From contig JANFXS010000001.1 of assembly GCA_024460105.1 (NCBI GenBank), positions 401,895 to 465,894 of the forward strand: 64,000 nt of DNA, given 5' to 3'. Within the stretch, counting starts at the first letter, position 1. Each line of letters starts with the position of its first letter. This document shows positions 1 to 11,392 of the stretch, piece after piece. Below the pieces are notes generated by a model that was given only the letters and a program-made list of their open reading frames with translations, was not told the DNA's origin and did not search any database. Origin of the DNA: Anaerotignum faecicola (GTDB lineage Bacteria; Bacillota; Clostridia; Lachnospirales; Anaerotignaceae). The position numbers and the translations under genes are program-made.

Positions 1-1575
1 TATAAGGCTCAGCATCCTGTACTGCTTATGAAGCGACGTAAACGTATCCACTTCATGGAACGAGTTCTGGTGCAGGAAGTCCTCGCGGATAGAACGAGCC
101 GTTTCAAGTATAAGCCTGTCGCTGTGGGAAAGCGAATCGACGCCGACAAGCTGCACTATTTCGTTGAGTTCAGCCTCCGTTTGGAGAAGGTTCATGGCAA
201 GAGCTCTCTTTGACGAAAAGCTTTCATCTATGTTCTTATCCGCCCACACATCGATTTTATCCTGATAAAGGGAATAGCTCGTCAACCAGTTAATTGCCGG
301 GAAATGGCGTTTATATGCAAGCGACGAATCAAGGCCCCAGAATACTTTGACAATCCTAAGTGTCGCCTGGCTTACAGGTTCCGACGTATCGCCGCCCGGA
401 GGAGAAACGGCCCCGATAGCAGTAAGAGTACCCTGCCTGTCATCGCTTCCCAAACACTGTACACGCCCGGCCCTTTCATAAAACTGCGCAAGACGGCTTC
501 CGAGATAAGCCGGGTATCCTTCTTCACCGGGCATTTCCTCAAGACGCCCGCTCATCTCGCGTAGCGCTTCGGCCCAACGGCTTGTAGAATCGGCCATAAG
601 AGCGACGGAGTATCCCATGTCCCTGAAATATTCCGCTATTGTAATTCCCGTATATATAGACGCTTCACGCGCCGCAACAGGCATGTCGGACGTATTCGCA
701 ATAAGGACAGTCCTTTGCATAAGGCTTTCACCGGTGCGCGGGTCTTTAAGTTCCGGGAACTCAAGAAGGACGTCGGTCATTTCGTTCCCGCGCTCGCCAC
801 AGCCAATATAAACCACTATATCGGCGTCGGCCCATTTAGCTATTTGGTGCTGCGTAACCGTTTTGCCGCTTCCGAAAGGCCCCGGTATTGCGGCAACGCC
901 GCCTTTTGTTATAGGGAAAAACGTGTCGATAACCCTCTGACCGGTAACAAGAAGGCTGTCCGGGCTTTGTTTCGCTTTATACGGACGTTCTTTACGAACA
1001 GGCCATTTCTGCATCATAGGCACTGTAACGTCGACGCCTTTTTCGTTTGTTACAATACAAACCTCTTCTTCAACGGTAAATTCGCCTTCTTTAATAACTT
1101 TAACGATACCGTTGAGCTTAGGCGGTATCATTATACGACATTCAACAACAGGCGTTTCCTGTACAACGCCTATTATATCCCCGCCTTTAACAGTATCGCC
1201 GACCTTCACAGTAGGCTTAAAGAGCCATTTCTTTTCCCTGTCGAGGGAAGGAACTTCAACGCCCCTTTGGATATTGTCGCCGCTTACCTCATAAAGCTTT
1301 TCAAGAGGGCGCTGTATGCCGTCGTATATAGTTGAAATAAGCCCCGGCCCAAGCTCAACCGACATCGGCCTGCCTGTTGAAACAACTTCTTCTCCCGGCC
1401 CCAAGCCGCCTGTTTCTTCGTATACCTGTACAGAAGCCCTGTCGCCGTGCATTTCTATAATCTCGCCAATAAGGTGCTTATCGGAAACCCTTACAACGTC
1501 AAACATATTTGCGTCCCTCATGCCTTCCGCTATGACAAGCGGCCCCGACACCTTAACTATTGTGCCTGTACTCAT
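1..1575 (-). CDS. ntpA: V-type ATP synthase catalytic subunit A (3' end off window)
   Basis: Catalytic subunit of the peripheral V1 head, which couples ATP hydrolysis or synthesis to cation movement through the membrane ring. The reading frame starts at the ATG ending at 1575, after a GGTG-type ribosome site, and runs open for 525 codons to the window edge. The usual family length is about 585-590, so roughly the last 60 residues lie outside. The P-loop GPFGSGKT is at residues 232-239, followed by the catalytic-site block with GERGNEM and by [25 protein letters not shown], which is highly conserved in A subunits. The long non-homologous insert before the P-loop, typical of V/A-type A subunits, is present. 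It lies 27 bp after the F-subunit gene in one operon; subunits B and D are expected beyond the left edge. Confidence 0.97.
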   Translation of the reverse strand, partial: MSTGTIVKVSGPLVIAEGMRDANMFDVVRVSDKHLIGEIIEMHGDRASVQVYEETGGLGPGEEVVSTGRPMSVELGPGLISTIYDGIQRPLEKLYEVSGDNIQRGVEVPSLDREKKWLFKPTVKVGDTVKGGDIIGVVQETPVVECRIMIPPKLNGIVKVIKEGEFTVEEEVCIVTNEKGVDVTVPMMQKWPVRKERPYKAKQSPDSLLVTGQRVIDTFFPITKGGVAAIPGPFGSGKTVTQHQIAKWADADIVVYIGCGERGNEMTDVLLEFPELKDPRTGESLMQRTVLIANTSDMPVAAREASIYTGITIAEYFRDMGYSVALMADSTSRWAEALREMSGRLEEMPGEEGYPAYLGSRLAQFYERAGRVQCLGSDDRQGTLTAIGAVSPPGGDTSEPVSQATLRIVKVFWGLDSSLAYKRHFPAINWLTSYSLYQDKIDVWADKNIDESFSSKRALAMNLLQTEAELNEIVQLVGVDSLSHSDRLILETARSIREDFLHQNSFHEVDTFTSLHKQYRMLSLI

Positions 1576-1602
1576 ATTTTTTCACCACTCTATTCTAAAA
1601 AA

Positions 1603-1923
1603 TTAGTCATTTCCGAACAATATATCAACGCCTATGGCACGTTTTGCGGACTGCCTTATCTCATTAAGGCCTATGCCCTTGCTGCCGGATATTCCCGGCA
1701 CTACAATGATTGCAGGCAGTCTTGAATCCTTATACTTTGAAATAAAGTCCCCCGACATAAGAGCCGCGTCTTCGGTGATATATATTATCGCATATTCCTC
1801 CTCAACCAGCCTATGTATGGTCTTTTTGATTTCATCAGCCTCATAAACCGGAAATATATCGATTCCGAGGGCAAGGAACCCCATTACGCTGTCCTTATCC
1901 CCCACAACTCCAACCTTATACAT
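1603..1923 (-). CDS. ntpG: V-type ATP synthase subunit F
   Basis: Small stalk subunit that binds the central rotor and stimulates the V1 head. The 106-residue product begins MYKVGVVGDKDSVMGFLALG, the usual N-terminus of the family, and contains the AIIYITEDAA segment of its Rossmann-like fold. An in-frame ATG two codons earlier (ending at 1929) also has a plausible AAAGG site. I prefer 1923 because it matches the family start and has GAGGG six bases upstream. The start overlaps the end of the C-subunit gene by 8 bp, so translation is probably coupled. The gene symbol follows Enterococcus hirae naming (NtpG = F subunit). Confidence 0.93.
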   Translation of the reverse strand: MYKVGVVGDKDSVMGFLALGIDIFPVYEADEIKKTIHRLVEEEYAIIYITEDAALMSGDFISKYKDSRLPAIIVVPGISGSKGIGLNEIRQSAKRAIGVDILFGND

Positions 1924-2890
1924 AAGCATCCCTCAGCCTTTCCTTAATAATATCAGGGTCAATGCCGTTAACTTTGCTGTTAAGTATAATCCTTACTGTT
2001 TTTGCCTCTGTTTCCCTTGCGTAAATATACGCTACAAGCGGTTCAATCGTAAGCGATTTATATTTGGCTTCCTTTATAAAGTCCATAATATAGTTATCAC
2101 AGCTTTTTTCAAAGGCCGTAAATCCATCGCCCATAACGTCGGTAAGGCGTGCATAGTGGGTATTTTTAAATACGGCCGCCGCGCTTTCGCTGCCGAAGCC
2201 CTGCCTGAAAAATTCAAGCCCTATGCTTCCGCCTTCAACAAAAACTTCGGCAAACATTTCAAAAGGCTTTTTCATATTTTTAACGCGCATAAAGCTTTTT
2301 AAATTAGTAATATCAGAATTAAGTTCGATATATTTTTTAATAAAATCTATCCCGCTTTTTTCTGCACAGCGCGCCATTTCCTTAAATGCGGCTTTGTCCA
2401 AAACAATATCTATCGACTGCCCGCTCATAGTCCTGCCGTAAGTTTCGTAAGCATCGGCCGCCGCTTCGGCCATGTCAGCCGGCAGCATATCAAAAGATTT
2501 CCTTGCAAACGCTTCTTTCATAACCGCGGGATCGACAGCACCTCCGCCGACAATATAGTTTTGTCCGTCTATTCCGGAAATTTCACTTTTTAAGAGAACT
2601 TTCATATTATGATAATCGTTTTTTAACAGGAAAACATTCATAAAATCCTGTCCGCCGGCAACTTCCGCAACATCTCTGTATGCTTTTGCAAGCTGAGCCG
2701 ACAAAGCCTCTTCATAATTTTTAACCGTAAGCGGCTCTTCTGCGCTATATCCCGCTTCGGCTAGGATTTTAAGCGCGTCTTCGGCATTCTTTGCATCGGC
2801 CATTTGAATATAATTTTTTTCCGTGAGGAGCGAACGCTCAAGCATACTTATACGGGCCACGGCGTAAGGGTAAATCTGTTCTTTTGCCAT
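1916..2890 (-). CDS. ntpC: V-type ATP synthase subunit C (AC39/d type)
   Basis: Funnel-shaped subunit that connects the rotor ring to the central stalk. The 324-residue length and the MAKEQIYPYAVARISMLERSLLT opening fit the vATP-synt_AC39 family. Repeated blocks with YAVARI, LLKNDYHNMKVLLK and LVAYIYARETEAKTVRIIL match the characteristic helices; the last of these is the most conserved stretch of the family. A ribosome site AAGGAGG lies just upstream of the ATG. It sits between the E and F genes in canonical bacterial V-ATPase order. Confidence 0.95.
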   Translation of the reverse strand: MAKEQIYPYAVARISMLERSLLTEKNYIQMADAKNAEDALKILAEAGYSAEEPLTVKNYEEALSAQLAKAYRDVAEVAGGQDFMNVFLLKNDYHNMKVLLKSEISGIDGQNYIVGGGAVDPAVMKEAFARKSFDMLPADMAEAAADAYETYGRTMSGQSIDIVLDKAAFKEMARCAEKSGIDFIKKYIELNSDITNLKSFMRVKNMKKPFEMFAEVFVEGGSIGLEFFRQGFGSESAAAVFKNTHYARLTDVMGDGFTAFEKSCDNYIMDFIKEAKYKSLTIEPLVAYIYARETEAKTVRIILNSKVNGIDPDIIKERLRDAYV

Positions 2891-2914
2891 TTAAAAAACC
2901 TCCTTGGCGTTTAT

Positions 2915-3475
2915 TTAACCAAACAGTATTCCTGCCGCAATCTGTTCAATCGTTTCTTTCTCTACAGAAATTATGGATTCAAACGAGTAATTATATTCAA
3001 TATCGCCGTCTTTAACAATAAATCCGCCGTCTGTCCCGCGCACTTCGTCGGAAACTTCCATTCCCATGTCCCTTATTTCTTTGGCGAGTTTTTCCTTGTC
3101 CTTTTTGGAAAGTATAATTTCCCCTTTCGGCGCATTTTTAATCATCGCTTTCATAATTACTTTATATTCGTCGTCGGTTAAGCCGGCAAGCTTTTTCCTT
3201 GCGTCTTCAATAACCGCTTCAATACATTCCTGCTTTTTTGAAAGCACCATTTTTTTCGCTTTCATTTCGGCGGCCGATATTTCTTTGGCCTTTGCCTTTT
3301 CGGCCTCGGCTTTTGAAAGTTCGTAAAGCGCCGCTTTTTCCTTATCGGCCTTCTGCTTAGCCGATAAAAGCATAGCGTCGGCTTTTTCCCGGGCCTGCGC
3401 CGTTATAGAATCCGCCTCGGCTTTTGCGTCCGAAAGTATTTTGTCTATAATATTTTTACCGTTGCCGCTGCTCAT
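2915..3475 (-). CDS. ntpE: V-type ATP synthase subunit E
   Basis: Peripheral-stalk (stator) subunit that pairs with the G/H coiled-coil subunit and holds the V1 head against rotation. The 186-residue protein has a long Ala/Lys/Glu-rich N-terminal helix (about residues 8-95) with no hydrophobic segment, typical of the E-subunit coiled coil. A compact C-terminal domain contains DGGFIVKDGDIEYNYSFESII, the DGG-V-DG pattern conserved in E subunits. Start supported by a GGAGG site about 8 bases upstream. Located between K and C genes. Confidence 0.94.
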   Translation of the reverse strand: MSSGNGKNIIDKILSDAKAEADSITAQAREKADAMLLSAKQKADKEKAALYELSKAEAEKAKAKEISAAEMKAKKMVLSKKQECIEAVIEDARKKLAGLTDDEYKVIMKAMIKNAPKGEIILSKKDKEKLAKEIRDMGMEVSDEVRGTDGGFIVKDGDIEYNYSFESIISVEKETIEQIAAGILFG

Positions 3476-3511
3476 AGGAGCCAGTCCTCCTTTTCTGTAA
3501 TTTTTTATAAA

Positions 3512-5959
<2,448 letters not shown>

Positions 5960-5973
<14 letters not shown>

Positions 5974-6286
5974 TTATGCCCACTACCTTTCCTATAACCG
6001 CTTTTACAGCCGAAGCCTTTCTTTTGCCGGCTTCTTCCTCAACCATAGAACATTCGGCGTTGGCCTTGGCAATTATTTCTTCAACCTCTTTCCTGCTTTC
6101 TTCAACTGCCGCTTTAATAAGACGCTTTTCTGTTTCCTTAGCTTCATTTTTTGCATCCACAAGCATCTGCGCCGCCTTAGCCTCGGCGTCTTTCACAATA
6201 CTTTCTGCATCGCTTTGGGCTTTAAGCTTAACGGAGTCCGCCTCCTTTTCTGCTTCAACAATGTTCTTGACAACTTCAAAAGCCAT
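5960..6286 (-). CDS. ntpF: V-type ATP synthase subunit G/H (peripheral stalk coiled coil)
   Basis: A 108-residue, almost entirely helical and highly charged protein (Ala/Glu/Lys heptads from residue 5 to about 95), as expected for the G/H stalk subunit that pairs with subunit E. It has no membrane segment. It is the first gene of the operon, about 210 bases after the predicted transcription start, and corresponds in position to E. hirae ntpF. The family assignment rests on coiled-coil character plus operon position, because sequence conservation in this family is low. A GAGGTGATAT ribosome site precedes the ATG. Confidence 0.88.
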
Positions 6287-6506
6287 TTATATCACCTCTC
6301 TTGTGTTTGCAGACATAAATATAACCCGTTATTTATATCCATAATTGTTAAAAAATTAATTTGCTAAAGAATAAGCATCTTCAACAAATAATTATTATAA
6401 CCTGATTAATATTATAAATATATAACTTACAACCAGATATTTTACAAATAATTGTATCAAATTATCAAAACAGCCTATAAATTCCTATTTTAACTATATA
6501 ATTCTA

Positions 6507-6535
6507 ATATTAAAGCAAAGCGCTTAATTTGTCAA
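6507..6535 (-). promoter_or_regulatory. sigma-A promoter of V-ATPase operon
   Basis: On the minus strand TTGACA (6530-6535) and TAATAT (6507-6512) are separated by exactly 17 bp, predicting a start near 6500 and a leader of about 210 bases. It is the only strong promoter-like pair seen before the first ATPase gene. Confidence 0.7.
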
Positions 6536-6627
6536 GTTTATATAATAATTGTTTATGTTTAAAAAGTCCCTCGGCATATTAATTAAACAAAAAAATTAAT
6601 TCGTTATTTTTTTAACTTTATGGTTGC

Positions 6628-6746
6628 TTCAGTTTACAGGGCACACACGCCGCACAAGGAAAAATTTTCAGCATTTCCGTGTTGCATACGCTTGCCTAGG
6701 GAACCGCTAACGTCCGTTAAAACTGTGTGCGCACTTGTAAACTGAA
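6628..6746. repeat. Dispersed palindromic intergenic repeat, copy 1
   Basis: A 119-bp element bounded by TTCAGTTTACA on the left and TGTAAACTGAA on the right (perfect 10-11 bp inverted ends), followed inward by GGGCACACACG and GTGTGCGCAC. The left arm (AAGGAAAAATTTTCAGCATTT then CGCTTGCC) matches the left arms of the copies at 60779 and 61431. No ORF inside. It lies between the divergent V-ATPase and ROK promoters. Confidence 0.75.
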
Positions 6747-6826
6747 ACTAATCTAAGTTAAAATAAATCTATAATTTTTATAACCGTTTGTTAAACATAC
6801 GTTAAAATAAAAAAATATGTCTGACC

Positions 6827-6855
6827 TTGTAAAAGAAACTGTTTGGATATATACT
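6827..6855 (+). promoter_or_regulatory. Likely promoter of ROK regulator gene
   Basis: TTGTAA (6827-6832) and TATACT (6850-6855) are 17 bp apart, about 45 bases before the chosen ATG at 6901. Weaker than the divergent ATPase promoter. Confidence 0.5.
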
Positions 6856-6900
6856 CTTTAATATAACATATTGTCACCATACGCAAAGGGGGCGCCTGCA

Positions 6901-8061
6901 ATGATAAAAGGAAGCAAAGGCCTTATAAGGGATTTAAACACTGCCGCCGTAATAGAAACCATAATTAAATATGCGCCCATTTCACGCATTGATATCGCCA
7001 AAGAAACAGGGCTTACAAAAAGCACTGTTTCGACAATCGCCCAAAACCTTATTGACAACGGTATTGTTGAAGAAACAGAAACGGCAGGCAAAAATATAGG
7101 CCGCAAAAGCATACCTCTTATGCTTAAAAGCGAGTGCGGCTATGCCGCGGCTATTGAAATATGCCGCGGCACGGTAAGGCTTATGGCTTTTAACATGTGC
7201 GGGCAAAAAATATACGCCACAAAAAAGCTTCCGTACATAGACGGAGCTCTGTTTGAAACAATAAAACACGCCGTTGACAGATGCCTTTTATCATTGGGGC
7301 AAAGCGACTACGGAATAACAGGCATATGCCTGTCGGTTGACGGAATTGTAAAAAATAACCGTATTATATATCCGCCTTCATACGAAACGCCGATGCGCGG
7401 CCTTGCAGACAGCCTTACGGAAGAATACGGCTTGCAGGTGTACATATATAATAAGGCAAACCTTGCCGTATTGGGGGAAAACCTATATTCAATACGTACA
7501 GACAATGCCGCGCTTATAAATGTTTCAAACAATATTAATATGGGGCTTATATCAAACGGCAGGCTTTTTACGGGAATCGGAGGGGCCGCATGCAGTATCG
7601 GCCACATGGTTATAGAGGCCGGCGGCAAGCCTTGCCCATGCGGGAACCGCGGCTGTTTCAACCAATATGCTTCTGTTTGCGCCATACTGGATATAGTGGG
7701 CGAAAGAAAAAATCACGCCGTCAATTTTGAAAGTTTCTGCCATTTGTTTAACTCAAACGATAAAGACGCCCATTTGGCCGCCGCATATTTTATTAAATAT
7801 ATGTCAATAGGGCTTAAAAATGTTATTAATCTGTATAACCCTGAAATAATTGTTATAAACTGCCCGTTAACAACATATTTCGACGAGATATTTCTCCGCC
7901 TTAAAAACAGCCTTGATGCAAATAAGGGTATACTATACCGCGCGATGCTCAAAGACGACGCGCAATTTTACGGCGGCGCGGCCGTGTGCATTACAAACTT
8001 TTTAAAAATAGAAAATTTCACTCCCGCTTTATGTTATTTTAACCGCCTTAAAATACTTTAA
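6901..8061 (+). CDS. ROK-family transcriptional regulator (NagC/XylR-like)
   Basis: A 386-residue DNA-binding regulator with an N-terminal winged HTH (about residues 14-62; recognition helix around TKSTVSTIAQNL) and a C-terminal sugar-kinase-like ROK domain. The ROK zinc motif is intact (H235 in SIGHM; C245, C247 and C252 in CPCGNRGC). The kinase site is not: the usual catalytic Asp of the NDANAAALGE block is Lys in YNKANLAVLGE (about K185), and the glycine-rich phosphate loop reads NVSNNINMG. This fits a sugar-sensing repressor without kinase activity. The ATG at 6901 was chosen over the upstream TTG at 6871 because AAAGGGGG lies 8 bases before it. It stands alone and diverges from the V-ATPase operon, so its ligand and targets cannot be inferred. 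Confidence 0.9.
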   Translation: MIKGSKGLIRDLNTAAVIETIIKYAPISRIDIAKETGLTKSTVSTIAQNLIDNGIVEETETAGKNIGRKSIPLMLKSECGYAAAIEICRGTVRLMAFNMCGQKIYATKKLPYIDGALFETIKHAVDRCLLSLGQSDYGITGICLSVDGIVKNNRIIYPPSYETPMRGLADSLTEEYGLQVYIYNKANLAVLGENLYSIRTDNAALINVSNNINMGLISNGRLFTGIGGAACSIGHMVIEAGGKPCPCGNRGCFNQYASVCAILDIVGERKNHAVNFESFCHLFNSNDKDAHLAAAYFIKYMSIGLKNVINLYNPEIIVINCPLTTYFDEIFLRLKNSLDANKGILYRAMLKDDAQFYGGAAVCITNFLKIENFTPALCYFNRLKIL

Positions 8062-8678
8062 ATACACAATATTAAAATTTAAACGCCCTCTCATATAAAC
8101 CGAAAACTTACTTTTTACGTCGGCCGCCTTCTATCAATCTATTTTCGTCTGCCGGCCGCCATGTATTTTAGTCATAGCCAATATACAATAATACTTGAAA
8201 AAAACCATCCTCCAATGCCAAAGCCTTTTAAAATATCCGCCGTCAGCATTGTTGATAACAACGGCGCTTTCAATACATTCTGATTAAACATAGGTTTTAA
8301 CCCAATGCCCAAGTATTAAGGCAATACTATTTTCAGCTTTTTAATTGTTTAAAACAAGACTTTGCGGCATATTGCCATATGGTTTATGGCTGATGCTTTC
8401 CCGTATACCTTTATACGCCGCGAGATCTGTCGGCGTTACGGTTCGGTATATATATTCCTTCATTTAGAGCCCGTAAAATTAATAGTTTTTATACTGATAT
8501 GAAAATGTTTCCGAAAATTTCGGTTTAACAGTTTAAATAAATACCCTGTTTTACAAAAATATCCCTTTTAGGACACTCTCCCGATATAATTAAACCCACT
8601 ATGGATACAGGCATATTTGCGCCTTCGCGGATATGTGTCCCGCGCCTTGCGCCTTCATAGCCGCCGATCCGCCTTATC
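8062..8678. other. Non-coding stretch, possible gene remnant
   Basis: About 600 bp without a convincing gene. On the minus strand near 8180-8310 a short open frame encodes a hydrophobic peptide (KAPLLSTMLTADILKGFG then GGWFFSS) that ends before any domain is complete and has no ribosome site. It may be debris of a membrane protein. I see no RNA motif or promoter pair. Confidence 0.3.
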
Positions 8679-8852
8679 TTCAGTTTACAAGAACGCATAC
8701 GTTTTTAGCCGGAGCTAAAACCCTACGGCTTCACAAGGGTAAAATTTTTTTAAGCTCAATGTGCAGCGTAGCCTACGGCAATCGCATGCAGCATATAAAT
8801 GCTGGAAATCTTTTCTTGCCCGGCGTGTTTGCCCATTTAAATTTAAACTGAA
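8679..8852. repeat. Dispersed palindromic intergenic repeat, copy 2
   Basis: A 174-bp element with ends TTCAGTTTACAAGAACGCAT and ATTTAAACTGAA. Inside are TACGGCTTCACAAGGG and a run of AAAATTTTTTT, also seen in the copies at 22566 and 57999, and GGCAATCGCATGCAGC, matching the GGCAAGCGTATGC block of other copies. It lies in the gap between the ROK and GNAT genes. Confidence 0.7.
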
Positions 8853-9031
8853 GCTTCTCGCCTGTAATATAAAAACGCCATAGATGTTTGGATTATTTTA
8901 GCCAACAACTATGGTATCAATACTAGCGACATGTAATAATAACAAGTATTTATTTCCGCGTATAAATTAAAAAATCACCGGATATTTTCGCATTGCGCAC
9001 TCCGACGTTTCTATTCAGATATACAATAGGG

Positions 9032-9559
9032 CTATAAATCCTCCTTATCCAGAAAAAATACTTTTTTATTTAAAACCGCCCCGTCAAAACGAACCTCCGC
9101 TTTATGAAGCAGGCCTTCAAACCTAAAACCGCACTTTTTTATAACTTTTTCCGAAGCCTTGTTGTAATCATAGCATGTAACCGAAATACCGTCCAACCCC
9201 AAATTTTTAATTCCGTATTCCACAACGCATCCCGCACATTCCGTTGCATAGCCTTTTCCCCAGTAATCTTTTCCGATTGCGTATCCGAGGGCTTTAACGT
9301 TAGGATTTTCACGCATAACGTCGTCAATAAAGCCTATTGTGCCTATCAGTTTTCCACATTCCTTAATAACTATGCCCCAAACGTTTTCTTTATCTAAAAA
9401 TACTTCTTTCATAACTTCTTTTGTTTCCCCTATGTTTTCATGCGGCTTCCACCCCGCGTCAATCCCTACCTGCGGGAACGAAGAATATTCAAATATATCC
9501 TCCGCATCATTTTCGCTTACAGGCCTTAATATAAGCCTGTCCGTATATAATATTTTCAT
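9032..9559 (-). CDS. GNAT N-acetyltransferase, RimJ/RimL type
   Basis: A 175-residue acetyl-CoA-dependent acetyltransferase. It opens with ILYTDRLILRPVSENDAEDIFEY, the standard RimJ/RimL-type N-terminus, followed by LIGTIGFIDD (strand 4) and the acetyl-CoA loop GYAIGKDYWGKGYATECAG (Q/RxxGxG/A variant) and the C-terminal NKASEKVIKKCGFRFEG motif. The substrate cannot be told; family members acetylate protein N-termini, antibiotics or small amines. The ATG at 9559 is chosen over the TTG at 9571 because GGAGG lies five bases before it. A terminator-like hairpin lies immediately upstream, with no clear promoter between, so expression may depend on read-through. Confidence 0.88.
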   Translation of the reverse strand: MKILYTDRLILRPVSENDAEDIFEYSSFPQVGIDAGWKPHENIGETKEVMKEVFLDKENVWGIVIKECGKLIGTIGFIDDVMRENPNVKALGYAIGKDYWGKGYATECAGCVVEYGIKNLGLDGISVTCYDYNKASEKVIKKCGFRFEGLLHKAEVRFDGAVLNKKVFFLDKEDL

Positions 9560-9570
9560 TTCTCCCTCCA

Positions 9571-9593
9571 AAAAAAGACGGGATTAACCCGCC
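9571..9593 (-). terminator. Terminator after the prfB-to-dehydrogenase operon
   Basis: On the minus strand GGCGGG-TTAAT-CCCGTC forms a 6-bp stem with one G-U pair, followed directly by six T. It lies 170 bp after the dehydrogenase stop at 9765 and just before the GNAT ribosome site. Confidence 0.65.
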
Positions 9594-9730
9594 TACAAAT
9601 ACGCTTCCAGTTTTTCAACGCTTTTTTCAATCCAAATTTTTGCATCCATATAAACGGCTTAACACCGCAAAGCCTTTATTCCGATAAAAGATATATCCCT
9701 AATCGGATAAAAGCTTTATAAGCGGCTTAG

Positions 9731-9753
9731 CTCCAGTTTGCAAGGACGCACAC
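9731..9753. repeat. Possible half copy of the palindromic repeat
   Basis: CCAGTTTGCAAGGACGCACA resembles one end of the dispersed repeat (TTCAGTTTACAAGAACGCAC), but no matching second end is found nearby. Probably a decayed copy. Confidence 0.35.
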
Positions 9754-9764
9754 TGAAAATATCA

Positions 9765-10628
9765 TTATTTTTTATAATACTCTATTATGGCTTGGGTTCC
9801 CAAATCTCCCATGCCTTTACTTTCAAGCTCTTTAAATTTAGCGCAAACATCTTCGAGTACGGTTAAACTAAGGCCTTTCGACAAAGCTTCTTCATCGGCA
9901 ATTTTCATATCCTTAATAAAATGCTTGATAAAAAACCCCGGAGCATAATCCCCTGACGCCATTTTAGGCCCGTTATTTGACATCTGCCAGCTTCCGGCCG
10001 CGCCGCTTGAAATTGTATCAAGCATAATATTTACATCTACGCCCATGACTTTCGCATAGCTTACCGCTTCGGCTACGCCGCATACGGTGCCTGCAATGGC
10101 AATCTGATTCGCCATTTTTACATGCTGCCCGCTTCCGGCTTTTCCTTCATACCTAATATTTGTACCCATTGCCCCAAATATATCGGCGCATGCGTCAAAG
10201 TCCTCTTTACGGCCGCCCACCATAATTGCAAGGGTTCCTTTTTCCGCTCCGATATCTCCACCGCTTACGGGAGCGTCAAGAGCTTTGAGCCCCTTTGCGG
10301 CCGCCGCTTCAAATATCCTCTCGGAAAGTTTGGGGCTTGTCGTAGTCATATCAATTATATACGAACCTTCTTTGGCATTTTCAATAATCCCGTTTTCTCC
10401 GAAATATACTTCCTCAACGTCCTTAGGGTATCCGACTATAGTTATAACGGCGTCTTTGTTCCGCGCACATTCCCCAACGCTTCCGCACCATTGCGCACCC
10501 TGTGAAATAAGCTTATCAGCCTTAGATTTTGTCCTGGTGTAAACCGAAACTTCAAATCCCTTTTTCATCAAGTTAAGCGCCATAGCGCTTCCCATAACGC
10601 CAATGCCTATAAATCCGATCTTTTTCAA
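9765..10628 (-). CDS. Beta-hydroxyacid dehydrogenase, HIBADH/GarR family
   Basis: A 287-residue NAD(P)-dependent dehydrogenase acting on short 3-hydroxy acids (3-hydroxyisobutyrate, tartronate semialdehyde and related substrates). The N-terminal Rossmann motif GFIGIGVMGSAMALNL (residues 5-20), the substrate-binding DAPVSGGDIGAEKGTLAIMVGG (118-139) and the catalytic lysine K171 in GSGQHVKMANQ are all intact. Arg at 32 (YTRTKSK) after the second strand favours NADP, but this is inference. It is the last gene of the operon, 20 bp after the nucleotidyltransferase, with AAGGAGGGATT as ribosome site. Its physiological substrate cannot be read from this context. Confidence 0.92.
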   Translation of the reverse strand: MKKIGFIGIGVMGSAMALNLMKKGFEVSVYTRTKSKADKLISQGAQWCGSVGECARNKDAVITIVGYPKDVEEVYFGENGIIENAKEGSYIIDMTTTSPKLSERIFEAAAAKGLKALDAPVSGGDIGAEKGTLAIMVGGRKEDFDACADIFGAMGTNIRYEGKAGSGQHVKMANQIAIAGTVCGVAEAVSYAKVMGVDVNIMLDTISSGAAGSWQMSNNGPKMASGDYAPGFFIKHFIKDMKIADEEALSKGLSLTVLEDVCAKFKELESKGMGDLGTQAIIEYYKK

Positions 10629-10648
10629 AAGAATCCCTCCTTTGATCC

Positions 10649-11392
10649 TTACATTCTTTTGGCCTCAAATATTTTCGACACATGCTCAAGGCTCTGGGGC
10701 GTGCCTATATCGTAACATTCCTCTTCAAACATAAAGGCATGCATTTGTTTTCTTTTGCAGAGCCATTCAACGAAATAACCGGGCGCATCCGGCTTGTTTC
10801 CTTCCGCTATATATGTCTTAAAAAGAGGTATAGTTTCCCTTCTGTACATGTATGTGGCGTATACTGCAAGGTTGCTTTTCGGTTCCTGCGGTTTTTCTTC
10901 AACGTCAATTAAAACGCCGTTTTCATCAATCTCGGCAACGCCAAATTGTTTAAGCATTTCCATATCGCCAAAAGGCTTGACGCATACGCAGTCGGTTTGG
11001 ATCGCTTTAAAGAACTCGTAATATTTTTTAAGGCTGAATGTAAAAAGGTTGTCCCCCGCAATCACAACCATATCGCTGTCAATGCCTTTTTTGTCTATTG
11101 CAAATTGTATATCTCCGATAGCCCCCAGCCTTGTTTCCTCGCTTACGGTTCCGTCGTCGATTACGGACACCGGTTTTGAAAATCTGCTGTCAGCCGCCCA
11201 TTTTTCAAAATTTGAAGCAAATTTATGGTTGCTGATTACATACACCTCGTCTATATCGGCAATAGTTTCAATCTGTTCCATTATGTAGTCGATAATAGGT
11301 TTCCTGTTAATCGGCAAAAGGGCTTTCGGAGTATTTTTTGTTAACGGGTAAAGCCTTGTTGCATATCCGGCCGCCAATATTACTGCCTTCAT
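10649..11392 (-). CDS. Sugar-1-phosphate nucleotidyltransferase
   Basis: A 247-residue nucleotidyltransferase that would activate a sugar (or choline) phosphate with NTP or CTP. The signature AVILAAGYATRLYPLTKNTPKALLPINRKPIIDY is at the N-terminus, the metal-binding Asp is in VVIAGDNLF, and VEEKP appears later, as in RmlA/GlmU-like enzymes. The ATG at 11392 overlaps the stop of the preceding pseudouridine synthase as TGATG, so the TTG at 11395 is rejected. Small size (about 250 rather than 290) resembles LicC-like or mannose-1-phosphate guanylyltransferase-like members; I cannot choose the nucleotide. There is no sugar-pathway gene beside it, which is odd for this enzyme class. Confidence 0.88.
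   Translation of the reverse strand: MKAVILAAGYATRLYPLTKNTPKALLPINRKPIIDYIMEQIETIADIDEVYVISNHKFASNFEKWAADSRFSKPVSVIDDGTVSEETRLGAIGDIQFAIDKKGIDSDMVVIAGDNLFTFSLKKYYEFFKAIQTDCVCVKPFGDMEMLKQFGVAEIDENGVLIDVEEKPQEPKSNLAVYATYMYRRETIPLFKTYIAEGNKPDAPGYFVEWLCKRKQMHAFMFEEECYDIGTPQSLEHVSKIFEAKRM

Noticed and set aside
715-1335. 206-codon plus-strand ORF
   Set aside because: Antisense shadow of the ATPase A subunit, whose frame carries all catalytic motifs.
8633-8851. 72-codon plus-strand ORF
   Set aside because: It is almost wholly made of the repeat copy at 8679-8852, has no ribosome site and no protein-like composition.
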